Of a stretch of DNA of 64,000 bases, positions 55,750-64,000 are shown piece after piece. Source of the stretch: Firmicutes bacterium HGW-Firmicutes-9 (GTDB lineage Bacteria; Bacillota; Clostridia; Christensenellales; CAG-138); NCBI GenBank assembly GCA_002841395.1, contig PGZM01000008.1, forward strand, positions 62,001 through 126,000, read 5' to 3'. The notes under the pieces are model-generated. The model worked only from the letters and a program-made list of their open reading frames with translations, was not told the DNA's origin and searched no databases. The first letter of the stretch is position 1. Every line of letters starts with the position of its first letter. The translations under genes and the position numbers were made by a program.

Positions 55750-56925
55750 ATGCGAAACAAAACTTGGATTCGATTGCTGGCAGGATTGTTCTGCGCGGCG
55801 CTGCTGATCGGCATCATGCCGATGGAACGCGCGCATGCGGAGTCCGCAATCGCCAGCGGATTTGTCAACACGACGAAGCTCAACCTGCGCAAAGGCGCGG
55901 GCACGGGCAACTCGATTGTAGACACGCTTGCCGCGAACACCGCGGTCAATATATATGAAGTCGTCGGCACTTGGCTGCGCATCGACGTGCCCACAACGGG
56001 CAAGAGCGGCTATGTCAGCGGCAAATACATCACTGTCAACAGCGCGAGCCTCAGCGCCTATGCGCTCGGCTCCACGTCCGGTAGAGTGAATCTCCGCAAA
56101 GAAGCGACCAGCAAGAGCGAAAGCCTCGCCATCGTCGCCGCGAAAGCGGGACTGACCGTGTATTCCGCGGACGCCAAGACCGGCTGGTACAAGGTCAAGG
56201 TGCACGGCACCGGCGCGGAAGGCTATATCTCGCCGAAGTACGTGAAGATCGTCTCCAAAGTCGACAAAGGCAGCGGAACGACCGCTACCGCGGGCGAAAT
56301 CACGGCAAACAGTGTCAACCTGCGCTCCGGCCCGGGCACCAAATACGCCAAGCTCGACAAGCTGCAGAAGCTGGATCGCCTGACGATTCTCGACAAGAGC
56401 GGAGACTGGTACAAGGTCACCGCCACCGCGATCAACAAGACGGGCTATGTCTACGCGAGCTTTGTCAAGGTGACCAGCACGTCGCCCACACCTACACCGG
56501 GGCCTGCAACGCCGACGCCGGTTCCCACCACGGCTCCGGTCGGTAGCCAGCAGGGCAAGATCAACGCGACTGCCGTCAACTTCCGCAGCGGCCCGGGGAC
56601 GAACTATCCCAGCTCCGCGAAGCTTGCCAAGGACACGGCGCTGACCGTGCTCAGCAAGTCCGGCGACTGGTATAAGGTCACGATCAACTCCAACGGCAAG
56701 ACGGGGTATGTGTTCGCAAAATACGTCACTATCCTCGCCGCAACGCCAACGCCGACGCCCACCGTCGCACCGACCGTAACCCCGACCGTGGTGCCGACCG
56801 CCGTGCCGACCGTGACCCCGACGCCGACACCGACGCCCACGCCGACACCGACGCCGACGCCAACGCCGACACCCACACCCACACCGACCGCGGAACCCAC
56901 GCCTACCACCTCGGTAACGCCGTAA
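55750..56925 (+). CDS. Secreted protein with four bacterial SH3 domains and a Pro/Thr tail
   Basis: A Sec signal peptide (MRNKTWIRLLAGLFCAALLI...AHA, cleavage near residue 30) is followed by four SH3b domains at about 33-92, 108-165, 177-240 and 264-325, each with the LRKG/LRSGPG and GY(V/I)xxKY patterns. Residues from about 327 are Pro-Thr repeats encoded by an ACRCCG-type tandem tract. SH3b domains bind cell-wall peptides; with no catalytic domain it may be a wall-bound scaffold. GGGAGGG precedes the ATG, and a terminator follows. Confidence 0.9.
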   Translation: MRNKTWIRLLAGLFCAALLIGIMPMERAHAESAIASGFVNTTKLNLRKGAGTGNSIVDTLAANTAVNIYEVVGTWLRIDVPTTGKSGYVSGKYITVNSASLSAYALGSTSGRVNLRKEATSKSESLAIVAAKAGLTVYSADAKTGWYKVKVHGTGAEGYISPKYVKIVSKVDKGSGTTATAGEITANSVNLRSGPGTKYAKLDKLQKLDRLTILDKSGDWYKVTATAINKTGYVYASFVKVTSTSPTPTPGPATPTPVPTTAPVGSQQGKINATAVNFRSGPGTNYPSSAKLAKDTALTVLSKSGDWYKVTINSNGKTGYVFAKYVTILAATPTPTPTVAPTVTPTVVPTAVPTVTPTPTPTPTPTPTPTPTPTPTPTPTAEPTPTTSVTP

Positions 56926-56965
56926 GAAACGACGATTACGATAGCTCCAACCAACTCTCTCTCTG

Positions 56966-57001
56966 GCAGCGCCTTGCTCACGAAGCAGGGCGTTGCTTTT
57001 T
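56966..57001 (+). terminator. Terminator after SH3 protein
   Basis: GCAGCGCCTTGCT pairs with AGCAGGGCGTTGC (56966-56996, two mismatches), followed by TTTTTTT. Confidence 0.86.
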
Positions 57002-57109
57002 TTGATTGGTTTGTTGCAGGTTCTCGCGTTTAAAAAGGGCAGAAATGCAGTTTTGCATGTTGAATTGTTACGACGAAACGATTTTACTTGTAAATTTTAC
57101 ATTTTCTAA

Positions 57110-57138
57110 TGACAACGCACATACTGGTCGCTATAATG
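57110..57138 (+). promoter_or_regulatory. Promoter of diguanylate cyclase gene
   Basis: ATGACA (57110-57115) and TATAAT (57133-57138) are 17 bases apart, about 50 bases before the ATG. Confidence 0.65.
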
Positions 57139-57190
57139 GAACCAATATCAACAGATTTTGCGCATGTGTTGCGCAACTGAATGGAATACA

Positions 57191-58090
57191 ATGAATTACG
57201 AACTCTGCTATTGCGAAGACCTGCTGAACGATCTCTACGAAGGCGTCTATTTTGTAGACAAGGACAGGGGCATCACATTCTGGAACCGCGGCGCGGAACG
57301 CATCACGGGATTTACCGCGGGCGAAATGCTCGGCCGGTTTTGCTATGATAATCTGTTGAGCCATGTCGACGAACACGGCAAGCAGCTCTGCTTTGACGGC
57401 TGTCCGCTGCACGAAACGCTGCGGGACGGAAAGCCGCGCGCGTCTCAGGTATATCTGCACCACAAGCTGGGGCATCGCGTCCGCGTGGACATCAAGATTC
57501 GTCCGCTGTTTGTCGATGGCGAGGTCATCGGCGCGACGGAAGTGTTTTCCAGCGCGGAGTTTACCGATTGCAGCGAGACGGGGCTGAAGGAGATGGAGCG
57601 GCTTGCGCTCTACGACCAGCTCACACAGCTGCCGAACCGCCGCTATATCGACACCTATCTGGAGAATCAGATTCGGGACTATCAAACGTTGGGCATCGAC
57701 TTCGGTGTGCTGATGCTCGATCTGGACTTGTTTAAGGATATCAACGACACCTACGGGCACAACATCGGCGATTCCGTGCTCAAGATGGTTGCGGATACGT
57801 TCCAGGGCTCCATGCGCAAGAACGATTTTATCGGCAGATGGGGCGGGGAAGAGTTTGTCGCGGCGCTGCGCGGCGTCAATCAAGCGGAGTTGGAGACGAT
57901 TGCAAAGAAGGTTTGCAAGCTCGTTGAGCAGTCCAGCCTGAAGCGCGCGGGAGGCGACATCCGCGTGACGGTCTCCATCGGGGCGACCATGATCCGCCCG
58001 ACGGACAACGCCTATACGCTGATCCATCGCGCGGACAGCGCGCTCTATACCAGCAAGCGCGAGGGCAGAAACCGCGTGACGGTATTATAA
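57191..58090 (+). CDS. PAS-GGDEF diguanylate cyclase
   Basis: The 299-residue protein has an N-terminal PAS domain (YEGVYFVDKDRGITFWNRGA; residues about 12-120) and a GGDEF domain with DQLTQLPNRRYIDTYLENQ, DLDLFKDINDTYGH and GRWGGEEFVA. The active loop is GGEEF (218-222), and RKND (209-212) five residues earlier is an inhibitory I-site, so it probably makes c-di-GMP with feedback control. No membrane segment is present. ATG 57191 has only a weak GGAATA site. A terminator follows. Confidence 0.92.
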   Translation: MNYELCYCEDLLNDLYEGVYFVDKDRGITFWNRGAERITGFTAGEMLGRFCYDNLLSHVDEHGKQLCFDGCPLHETLRDGKPRASQVYLHHKLGHRVRVDIKIRPLFVDGEVIGATEVFSSAEFTDCSETGLKEMERLALYDQLTQLPNRRYIDTYLENQIRDYQTLGIDFGVLMLDLDLFKDINDTYGHNIGDSVLKMVADTFQGSMRKNDFIGRWGGEEFVAALRGVNQAELETIAKKVCKLVEQSSLKRAGGDIRVTVSIGATMIRPTDNAYTLIHRADSALYTSKREGRNRVTVL

Positions 58091-58122
58091 TAAGAAAACA
58101 AGATCAGGCAATACACATTCAG

Positions 58123-58153
58123 ACCGGCGCGGAACCAAACCGTGCCGGTTTTT
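58123..58153 (+). terminator. Terminator after diguanylate cyclase
   Basis: ACCGGCGCGG (58123-58132) pairs with CCGTGCCGGT (58140-58149), followed by TTTTT. Confidence 0.82.
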
Positions 58154-58186
58154 GCGCGCGTGTACCAATCTATACAAACGTGAGTA

Positions 58187-58215
58187 TTGACGCGGGTTCC
58201 ATTCGCTACTACAAT
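58187..58215 (+). promoter_or_regulatory. Promoter of SGNH/MBOAT operon
   Basis: TTGACG (58187-58192) and TACAAT (58210-58215) are 17 bases apart. Confidence 0.7.
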
Positions 58216-58295
58216 TTAACAAGACTGCACGCACCTAATAAAATCCAGAGTTCCATCTGATATATATTGAATCTTTGTTTTTCTGGAGGCCGCTT

Positions 58296-59402
58296 TTGTC
58301 GAAAAAGACCGTCGACACAATCCTATCGTGGGGTGTTGCGCTTGCCGTCGCGCTCCTGATCGCCAACGCCGTTTCGTTTGCCTATCGCAGCGGCGCGGGC
58401 TCGATTCAGCGCGCAAACGCGTTTTCCACCAGCATCCGCACGCCGAACACGGTCATCGTGCGCGGCGCAGAAGGATACGGCATCAACGCGGTGGACGAGC
58501 GCGGCTATCTCAACGACAACACGCTCCCGCTGAAGGAACATTATATCCTCATGATGGGGTCTTCTCATGCGGAAGGCCTGCAGATCATGCAAGAAGACAC
58601 GATGACAAGCGTGCTCAACCGCATGCTCGACCCAAACGAGCGCACGGTCTACAACATCGGCACCGCAGGACAGACGTTTCCGCTGATCGTCGAAGGCTTC
58701 CGCGCGGCGATGGAGGAGTTTCCGGATGCAGCGGGCGTGATGATGGAGATTTCCAGGCTGGAGTTTTCGGAGGCGGACTTTGCGCGCGCGATGGATCAGG
58801 CGGAGTATGACCCCGCAAGCTCCGGCATCGCGCTGGAACAATCGCTCGGCTTTTCGCGACGACTGCGCAACAATATTCTCGGCGTGCTGCCCGTGATTTC
58901 GCAGCTGCGGCAGCAGTTTGATTCCATGGATTTCAGCATGCGGGACGCATTCGGCATCGCGGCGCTGCTGGAGAAAAACAAAGCCGCCGCGGCGAACGAA
59001 GCAGCACCAAGCCCCGCGACGAGTGCCCCCGCCGCACAGACGGGCGAGAGCGCGTATGCCGCGCGGATGAATCAGGTGTTCGCGCTGCTGCGGTCGGAAT
59101 TCGACGGCCCGATTCTGATTCTCTATCACTCGGGCGTCATGCTCCTGCCGGACGGAACGCTCTTGATCAAGCGCGAAACGGAGTATTACGACGATTTCAA
59201 GCAGGCGTGCGAGAACAACGGCATCATCCTACTGGACGCGAGCGACGCATTTTTGCGCGCGTATGAGGCGGACTATTCGCTGCCGTACGGCTTCAATAAC
59301 ACGACGATGGCGAGCGGACACCTGAACACGCTTGGACATCGGCTCCTCGCAGAAGAATTCTACAAAGCATGGATGCAAATCCAGGACAAGGAGAAGAACT
59401 GA
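58296..59402 (+). CDS. Membrane-anchored SGNH-hydrolase-like partner of an O-acyltransferase
   Basis: The 368-residue protein starts at TTG 58296, six bases after TGGAGG. It has an N-terminal membrane segment (about 8-30), the nucleophile motif YILMMGSSHAEGLQI and a late block SGHLNTLGHRLLAEE that supplies the catalytic His. AlgJ/AlgX- and PatB-like proteins of this form transfer or remove acetyl groups on polysaccharide outside the cell. It overlaps the MBOAT gene (TGATG), its expected partner. Confidence 0.83.
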   Translation: MSKKTVDTILSWGVALAVALLIANAVSFAYRSGAGSIQRANAFSTSIRTPNTVIVRGAEGYGINAVDERGYLNDNTLPLKEHYILMMGSSHAEGLQIMQEDTMTSVLNRMLDPNERTVYNIGTAGQTFPLIVEGFRAAMEEFPDAAGVMMEISRLEFSEADFARAMDQAEYDPASSGIALEQSLGFSRRLRNNILGVLPVISQLRQQFDSMDFSMRDAFGIAALLEKNKAAAANEAAPSPATSAPAAQTGESAYAARMNQVFALLRSEFDGPILILYHSGVMLLPDGTLLIKRETEYYDDFKQACENNGIILLDASDAFLRAYEADYSLPYGFNNTTMASGHLNTLGHRLLAEEFYKAWMQIQDKEKN

Positions 59403-60820
59403 TGTCATTCGTTTCGCTGGCATTCGCGCTGCTCTTTGTCTTCACCTACATCATTTGCAGGCTCGTGCAGACCAGAGACCAGAAGCACTTTGTGCTCCTG
59501 ATCGCGAGCTATATTTTCTACGCCTATTGGGACGCGAGATTTCTGCTGCTGCTGATTTTGCAAACCTACATCAGCTATTTTCTCGCGAAAAAGATTGTGC
59601 AGGCCGAAACCAAACAGCAGAGCAAGCGCTTTATGGTGCTTGGGGTTTCGATCTCGCTCGGCATCCTCGGCTTCTTTAAGTATTTCAACTTCTTCGTCGG
59701 CTCGTTTGCGGCGGTGTTCGGTATCAAGAGCCTCGGCGCGCTCAACATCATTCTGCCCGTCGGCATCTCGTTTTATACCTTCCAGGCACTAAGCTATCTG
59801 ATCGACGTGTATCGCGGCAAGCTGAAAGCTTGCGAAAAGTTTGTCGATCTTTCGATGTATATCTCGTTTTTCCCGCAACTGGTCGCGGGGCCGATCGTTC
59901 GCGCGAGCGATTTTTTGCCGCAGATGGAAGAAGACCGCCCGATGACGCGGGACAATCTCGTCGAAGGCTTGCAGATTTTCCTGTTTGGCTTGATCAAAAA
60001 GATCGTGATTGCGGATCGCCTCGCCGTGTGCGTGGACGCGGTGTTCGCCTCGCCCAACAGTTACAGCGGGCTTTCGCTGTTCCTCGCGGTGGTCGCTTAC
60101 TCCATCCAGATCTACTGCGATTTTTCGGGCTATTCGGATATGGCAATCGGTGTCGCGAAGACGTTTGGCTACGATCTGTGCAAAAACTTTGACATGCCGT
60201 ACGTTTCGCCGAACCCGACGGAGTTCTGGAGACGCTGGCACATCAGTCTCTCGACTTGGCTGCGGGACTATCTCTATATCTCGCTCGGCGGCAACCGCAA
60301 GGGCAAGCTCCGTACCAAGATCAACCTGATGCTGACGATGCTCCTTGGCGGTCTCTGGCACGGCGCAAACTGGCAGATGGTGTTCTGGGGTGCGCTCCAC
60401 GGCGGTGCGCTGGTGGTGCACAAAACCTTCCGCGAGCAGAGCGACAAGCATGATGTGCATATCACAAATAGAGTGCTCAAGGGCTTTGTAACGGGGCTTT
60501 CCATCGCGGGCATGTATCTGTTTACCTGCGTTTGCTGGGTGTTCTTCCGTGCCCAATCGTTTGCGGACGCGACCACGATCCTCACGAGAATCGTAACGGG
60601 CGCTGCCGGCGTGCAGTATTATTTCGTGTTTACGTTCATCTTCGCGGCGATTATATGCATCGCGACCATTGTCGGCGTTATTAAAAATCAGGGACACGGT
60701 TATTATCCGGTGCTGAATCTTCAAAAATTCTGGCCGAAGGTGATACTGCTGCTGGTCATTTTGCTAACATTTATGTTCTTCTACGCGGGAGATACGGCGT
60801 TTATCTACTTTCAGTTTTAA
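59402..60820 (+). CDS. MBOAT-family O-acyltransferase (AlgI/PatA-like)
   Basis: The 472-residue protein has about ten membrane segments. The MBOAT core is complete: FWRRWHISLSTWLRDYLYI and LLGGLWHGANWQMVFWGALH with the catalytic His in WHGA. It moves acyl groups from the cytoplasm across the membrane for a secreted partner to place on glycans. AAGGAGAAG precedes ATG 59402, which overlaps the SGNH stop. Peptidoglycan, teichoic acid or exopolysaccharide are all possible targets. A bidirectional terminator follows. Confidence 0.93.
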   Translation: MSFVSLAFALLFVFTYIICRLVQTRDQKHFVLLIASYIFYAYWDARFLLLLILQTYISYFLAKKIVQAETKQQSKRFMVLGVSISLGILGFFKYFNFFVGSFAAVFGIKSLGALNIILPVGISFYTFQALSYLIDVYRGKLKACEKFVDLSMYISFFPQLVAGPIVRASDFLPQMEEDRPMTRDNLVEGLQIFLFGLIKKIVIADRLAVCVDAVFASPNSYSGLSLFLAVVAYSIQIYCDFSGYSDMAIGVAKTFGYDLCKNFDMPYVSPNPTEFWRRWHISLSTWLRDYLYISLGGNRKGKLRTKINLMLTMLLGGLWHGANWQMVFWGALHGGALVVHKTFREQSDKHDVHITNRVLKGFVTGLSIAGMYLFTCVCWVFFRAQSFADATTILTRIVTGAAGVQYYFVFTFIFAAIICIATIVGVIKNQGHGYYPVLNLQKFWPKVILLLVILLTFMFFYAGDTAFIYFQF

Positions 60821-60843
60821 GCGTAAAAAGCGCATCAGAAAGA

Positions 60844-60877
60844 AAAAAACCTACGGGGACAATCCCGTAGGTTTTTT
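60844..60877. terminator. Bidirectional terminator between MBOAT gene and corA
   Basis: CCTACGGG (60850-60857) pairs with CCCGTAGG (60864-60871), flanked by A6 and T6 runs, between convergent genes. Confidence 0.9.
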
Positions 60878-60890
60878 AATTGCGTAGTTC

Positions 60891-61832
60891 TCAGAACATC
60901 TTCTTCTTGGCGAGATAGACCGCAACCGCGATCGAAACCGCGAGCGAGATCATCACAATCGCGAGAAAGCCAAAGGGGCTGTTCGCAAGCGGCATGCCCT
61001 GCGGGGCAAGGTTCATGCCGTAGGCCGCGAAGATAATCGTCGGAACCGAGAGCACGATCGTCATGACGGCCAAAAACTTCATGACGATGTTGAGGTTGTT
61101 GGAGATGACGGAGGCAAACGCGTCCATCATGCCGCTTAAGATGCCGCTGTAGATGTTTGACATCTCGATTGCCTGACGGTTTTCAACGATGACGTCTTCC
61201 AGCAGGTCTTCATCTTCCGGGTACTTCTTTACGCGGTCACTCTTGAGGAGCTTTTCGAGCACGACTTCGTTGGATCGCAGCGACGTCGTGAAGTATACAA
61301 GGCTCTTTTCCAGTTCGAGCAGTTCGATGAGCTCGCGGTTCTCGGTGGAACCGTGCAGCTTCTGCTCGATCTTGTCGCTGAGCTTGTTGATCACGCGTAG
61401 ATATTGCAGGTACAAGGACGCGTTGCGATACAGAATCTGCAGCACAAAGCGTGTGCGCATGTGGGTTCTCAGCTCGTTTGCGTGCTTTTGCTTGAGGGCG
61501 TAGAGCACGGGCGTCTCCTCAAGGCAAACGGTGATGATCGCGTCTTTTGCGAGGATGATGCCGAGCGGTTCGGTGGTGTAGATATCTTTGCCTTTGTTTT
61601 TCTCAACGGCAGGGATGTCTACGAGGATGAGCGTGTAGTTGTCTTCCAGCTCGATGCGGGAGCGTTCTTCTTCGTCCAGCGCGGCCCGCAGGTCGTCCAG
61701 TTCGATGCAATACTGCTCCGCCACTTCAGCGAGTTCCTTCTCGGTGGGCTTGACGAGCGAAACCCAGCAGTCCTTTTCAGGCTCGCTGATCTGTCGCATC
61801 TCCGCCTCGAAGGTTTTGAAGATCTTCTTCAT
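60891..61832 (-). CDS. corA: CorA-type magnesium/divalent cation channel
   Basis: The 313-residue protein has a long cytoplasmic N-terminal domain and two C-terminal membrane helices; the first ends with the selectivity motif YGMN (IFAAYGMNLAPQGMP), and the second is AIVMISLAVSIAVAVYLAKK with a basic end. CorA pentamers carry Mg2+ and related ions. AAAGGAG precedes the ATG. Its leader is long and contains inverted repeats. Confidence 0.94.
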   Translation of the reverse strand: MKKIFKTFEAEMRQISEPEKDCWVSLVKPTEKELAEVAEQYCIELDDLRAALDEEERSRIELEDNYTLILVDIPAVEKNKGKDIYTTEPLGIILAKDAIITVCLEETPVLYALKQKHANELRTHMRTRFVLQILYRNASLYLQYLRVINKLSDKIEQKLHGSTENRELIELLELEKSLVYFTTSLRSNEVVLEKLLKSDRVKKYPEDEDLLEDVIVENRQAIEMSNIYSGILSGMMDAFASVISNNLNIVMKFLAVMTIVLSVPTIIFAAYGMNLAPQGMPLANSPFGFLAIVMISLAVSIAVAVYLAKKKMF

Positions 61833-61981
61833 GGCAGGGGTACTCCTTTCGCTTTACCGCGCGCGGCAAGAAAGCGAAGCTTCCCGAACGCGCGGCGCTG
61901 ATATACGATTGTTTTTACTTCGTTCGGGAACGGTATCCACCGTCCAATCACACTCCTTTCCTTGAGTTCGCTACCATTATA
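61833..61981 (-). promoter_or_regulatory. corA 5' leader with inverted repeats and promoter
   Basis: A minus-strand TATAAT (61976-61981) has only a weak -35 (TTTCCC, 61999-62004). In the leader TTCCCGAACG (61881-61890) and CGTTCGGGAA (61921-61930) form a perfect 10 bp inverted repeat, and CCGCGCGCGG lies near the ribosome site. It does not match the M-box pattern I know. From 61982 to 62155 I see no gene. Confidence 0.45.
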
Positions 61982-62155
61982 GACCCATTTAAACGATAGG
62001 GAAAGCGTAAAAATGAAAAAGAATGGAACAATTTGAGACAAATTTTCTCGTGGCAGCCTGTGCCCGCCCGCAGCCGCCTGGCAGCGCCAAATTTGCGCGA
62101 ATTTCGGGTATTTTCCAAACAATTGCGTGCGGCGCAATCTCAACGCGCGTTGCTT

Positions 62156-62184
62156 TTGACAAACACATGCCCGCGTGTTACCAT
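62156..62184 (+). promoter_or_regulatory. Promoter of RlmI-like gene
   Basis: TTGACA (62156-62161) and TACCAT (62179-62184) are 17 bases apart, 68 bases before the ATG. Confidence 0.7.
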
Positions 62185-62252
62185 GATGCCGGACAAAACG
62201 AAACAAACGCCGGATTTACCATAGATACGGACGAAACGGAGAGATAGACAGT

Positions 62253-63479
62253 ATGAAACAGGAACGCGCCTTTGCGCGCCTCACGATATCCAAGCGGGCG
62301 GAAGGCTCCGTCAAGGCGGGGCATCCCTGGGTGTATGACAGCGAGGTGTCGGGCAATACCGACGCGATTGAAAACGGCGCGCTGGTGGACGCGGTCTCCG
62401 AAAAAGGGGCTTATCTCGGAACGGGATTTTTGAGCAAGCAGAGTAAGATCCGCCTGCGGCTTCTTTCCAGCAACGCCAACGAAAAGTTTGACGAGGCGTT
62501 CTTTTCGCGCAGGATTCGCTATGCGCTGGACTATCGCAAAACCGCGATGGGCGAGGACTACGGCTGCTGCCGCATGATCTTTGGCGAGGCGGACGGCCTG
62601 CCGGGCTTGACCATCGACTGCTACCACGACGTGCTGGTGAGCCAGGTGCTCTCCGTCGGTATCGAGCGCATCAAGGACATGCTCTACCGCCTGCTGGTGT
62701 CGCTGCTGCGCGACGACGGGATCGAGATCCGCGGCATCTTTGAGCGCAACGAGGTCGGCATCCGCGAGCTGGAAGGGCTGAAGCTGGAGAAGGGCTGGTA
62801 CCACGCGGAATTCCTGCCGGAGCCGCCGGACCCGCGCATCGAGATCGTCGAAAACGGCATCCGCTATGATGTGGACGTCGAAAACGGGCAGAAGACGGGC
62901 TTCTTCCTCGACCAGAAATACAACCGCCTCGCCGCCGCGAAGATTGCGCGCGGCAAGCGTGTGCTGGATTGCTTCACGCACACGGGTTCGTTCGCGCTCA
63001 ACGCCGCAAAGGCGGGAGCTATGCACGTCACCGCCGTGGATGTTTCCGCAGCCGCCGTCGAGCTCGCCCGCGCGAACGCGGAGAAGAACGGGCTCACAGA
63101 GAAGATGGATTTCGTCTGCGCGGATGTGTTTGACCTCCTGCCGCAGCTGATGGAGCAGCACGCATCGTATGACATGATCATCCTCGACCCGCCGGCGTTT
63201 ACCAAGAGCCGCAAGACCATCGCGGGCGCGGAGCGGGGCTATAAAACCATCAACTACAACGCCATGAAGCTGCTGCCGCGCGGGGGATATCTTGCGACCT
63301 GCTCCTGCTCGCACTTTATGCCGAGCGAGCTGTTTGAGAAGATGTTGCTCTCGGCCTCGCGTGACGCGGGCGTTTCGCTGAAGCTCATTGAGGCGCGCAG
63401 ACAATCGCCCGATCATCCGACGCTGATGAACGTGCCGGAGACGGATTATTTAAAATTCTATCTGTTCCAGATCGTCTAG
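62253..63479 (+). CDS. RlmI-type 23S rRNA (cytosine-5) methyltransferase
   Basis: The 408-residue protein has an N-terminal PUA domain (ISKRAEGSVKAGHPWVYDSE), a central EEHEE-like domain and a C-terminal Rossmann fold: RVLDCFTHTGSFALNAAKAG (motif I), VTAVDVSAAAVELARANAEK, MIILDPPAFTKSRK (motif IV, DPPAF) and the catalytic Cys in TCSCSHFM. Relatives make m5C1962 of 23S rRNA. A GGAGAG site precedes the ATG. The next gene begins one base after its stop. Confidence 0.92.
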   Translation: MKQERAFARLTISKRAEGSVKAGHPWVYDSEVSGNTDAIENGALVDAVSEKGAYLGTGFLSKQSKIRLRLLSSNANEKFDEAFFSRRIRYALDYRKTAMGEDYGCCRMIFGEADGLPGLTIDCYHDVLVSQVLSVGIERIKDMLYRLLVSLLRDDGIEIRGIFERNEVGIRELEGLKLEKGWYHAEFLPEPPDPRIEIVENGIRYDVDVENGQKTGFFLDQKYNRLAAAKIARGKRVLDCFTHTGSFALNAAKAGAMHVTAVDVSAAAVELARANAEKNGLTEKMDFVCADVFDLLPQLMEQHASYDMIILDPPAFTKSRKTIAGAERGYKTINYNAMKLLPRGGYLATCSCSHFMPSELFEKMLLSASRDAGVSLKLIEARRQSPDHPTLMNVPETDYLKFYLFQIV

Positions 63480-63480
63480 T

Positions 63481-63972
63481 ATGAATCGGCTAGAAGAGAT
63501 TTTTGAGTTATTGGATTGGAATAACAGCGAGGTAGAGCAGGCAGCTGGCGTCGCGCTTGCGAAGCAACTGGACGACTTTTCTCCGCTGTTTCAGCCGCTG
63601 ACGGAACGATACAATAAGAACGTTTGGGACAATTGCGCGATTGTGCTCGCTGCAAAAACCGACGAACAGCTTTCTCCGTTTGCGGAGCAGCTCTTTGAAT
63701 GGACTGCCGATTTAAATTGGCCGGGCGCGGTAACGATACTGGAACGGATCAAAAGAATATCTTCTGGAGATACATTTCTTTCCGCAGCAATAGCGGCTGT
63801 TCGACAAGCAAAAGCGGAAGACGATACTTCGTGGAAATGGTGGCTTTCTGAATTGTTGGAGTGCGTATTTTTCTCGAAGAACTTGCCGGAAGAGACTATA
63901 GTTCAGCTTGAAACTGTAAGCGCATGCTGCCCGACGAAGAAGCGTAAATTTCTTTACAAATTAACACAATAA
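63481..63972 (+). CDS. HEAT-like small protein (DUF5071-type)
   Basis: The 163-residue protein starts MNRLEEIFELLDWNNSEVEQ and contains DNCAIVLAAKTDEQLSPF and ADLNWPGAVTILERI, typical of DUF5071 helical-repeat proteins. The function is not known. It starts one base past the RlmI-like stop, so it is co-transcribed, though no ribosome site is evident upstream. From 63973 to 64000 no gene is seen. Confidence 0.78.
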   Translation: MNRLEEIFELLDWNNSEVEQAAGVALAKQLDDFSPLFQPLTERYNKNVWDNCAIVLAAKTDEQLSPFAEQLFEWTADLNWPGAVTILERIKRISSGDTFLSAAIAAVRQAKAEDDTSWKWWLSELLECVFFSKNLPEETIVQLETVSACCPTKKRKFLYKLTQ

Positions 63973-64000
63973 GATGCATATTTGGACGATCACGAACTGG

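Noticed and set aside
57131-58027. Leftward frame opposite the diguanylate cyclase
   Set aside because: PAS and GGDEF motifs on the plus strand are unambiguous; the leftward frame is a reverse-strand shadow.
61833-62252. M-box magnesium riboswitch before corA
   Set aside because: The leader lacks the conserved M-box core as I know it; only unrelated inverted repeats are visible.

Overview
The window is a 64 kb stretch of a chromosome from a Gram-positive anaerobe, most likely class Clostridia (Bacillota). The inference rests on strong AGGAGG-type ribosome sites, frequent TTG and GTG starts, consensus sigma-A promoters, an infC-rpmI-rplT operon with an attenuator leader, a 6S RNA next to tRNA genes, and Firmicutes-type phage genes (LLH-family holin, Gp37-like tail protein). 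I cannot name a genus. Host genes look GC-rich; two zones (about 40.3-44.5 kb and 48.3-49.6 kb) are visibly AT-rich.

Layout. 1-9.4 kb is host: a partial isochorismatase-family hydrolase, a TrmH-type RNA methyltransferase, a GNAT enzyme, an HTH regulator/MFS pair with an operator between its -35 and -10, infC-rpmI-rplT, a second MFS transporter, a glycerophosphodiesterase, a GyrI-like protein, a repeat-filled intergenic region, tRNA-Val, 6S RNA and tRNA-Gln. 9416-44667 is a complete-looking temperate siphophage inserted in the 3' end of tRNA-Gln and bounded by a perfect 79 bp repeat. 44.7-64 kb is host again: a diacylglycerol-kinase-like gene, a small-protein/HTH pair, an AT-rich accessory patch, an envelope-glycan operon (small membrane protein, methyltransferase, sulfatase-like), an XRE/ImmA pair, an SH3 secreted protein, a diguanylate cyclase, an SGNH/MBOAT O-acylation pair, CorA and an RlmI-type methyltransferase.

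Prophage logic. Integrase lies at attL. A leftward lysogeny block and the XRE repressor face a rightward early operon. The early region carries HicAB and several isolated leftward genes for small membrane proteins. Its replication part is unusual for a tailed phage: an HUH rolling-circle-type Rep preceded by a hairpin-rich segment with two perfect DnaA boxes in inverted orientation, then ParA and ParB. This looks like a plasmid replicon inside a phage. A late activator gene follows, with helically phased repeats and a promoter, then HNH, terminases, portal, ClpP-like protease, capsid, connectors, tail tube, frameshifted tail chaperones, tape measure, Dit, tail-tip proteins, holin and endolysin. 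Between the lysis genes and attR sits an AT-rich two-gene cargo, an AAA ATPase plus a subtilisin-like protease, matching IetAS.

The observations I rate highest are the Rep-DnaA box-ParAB cassette, the IetAS cargo, the att core that ends inside the integrase catalytic tyrosine codon, a candidate three-way-junction RNA at 14644-14726, and the scattered leftward membrane-protein genes.
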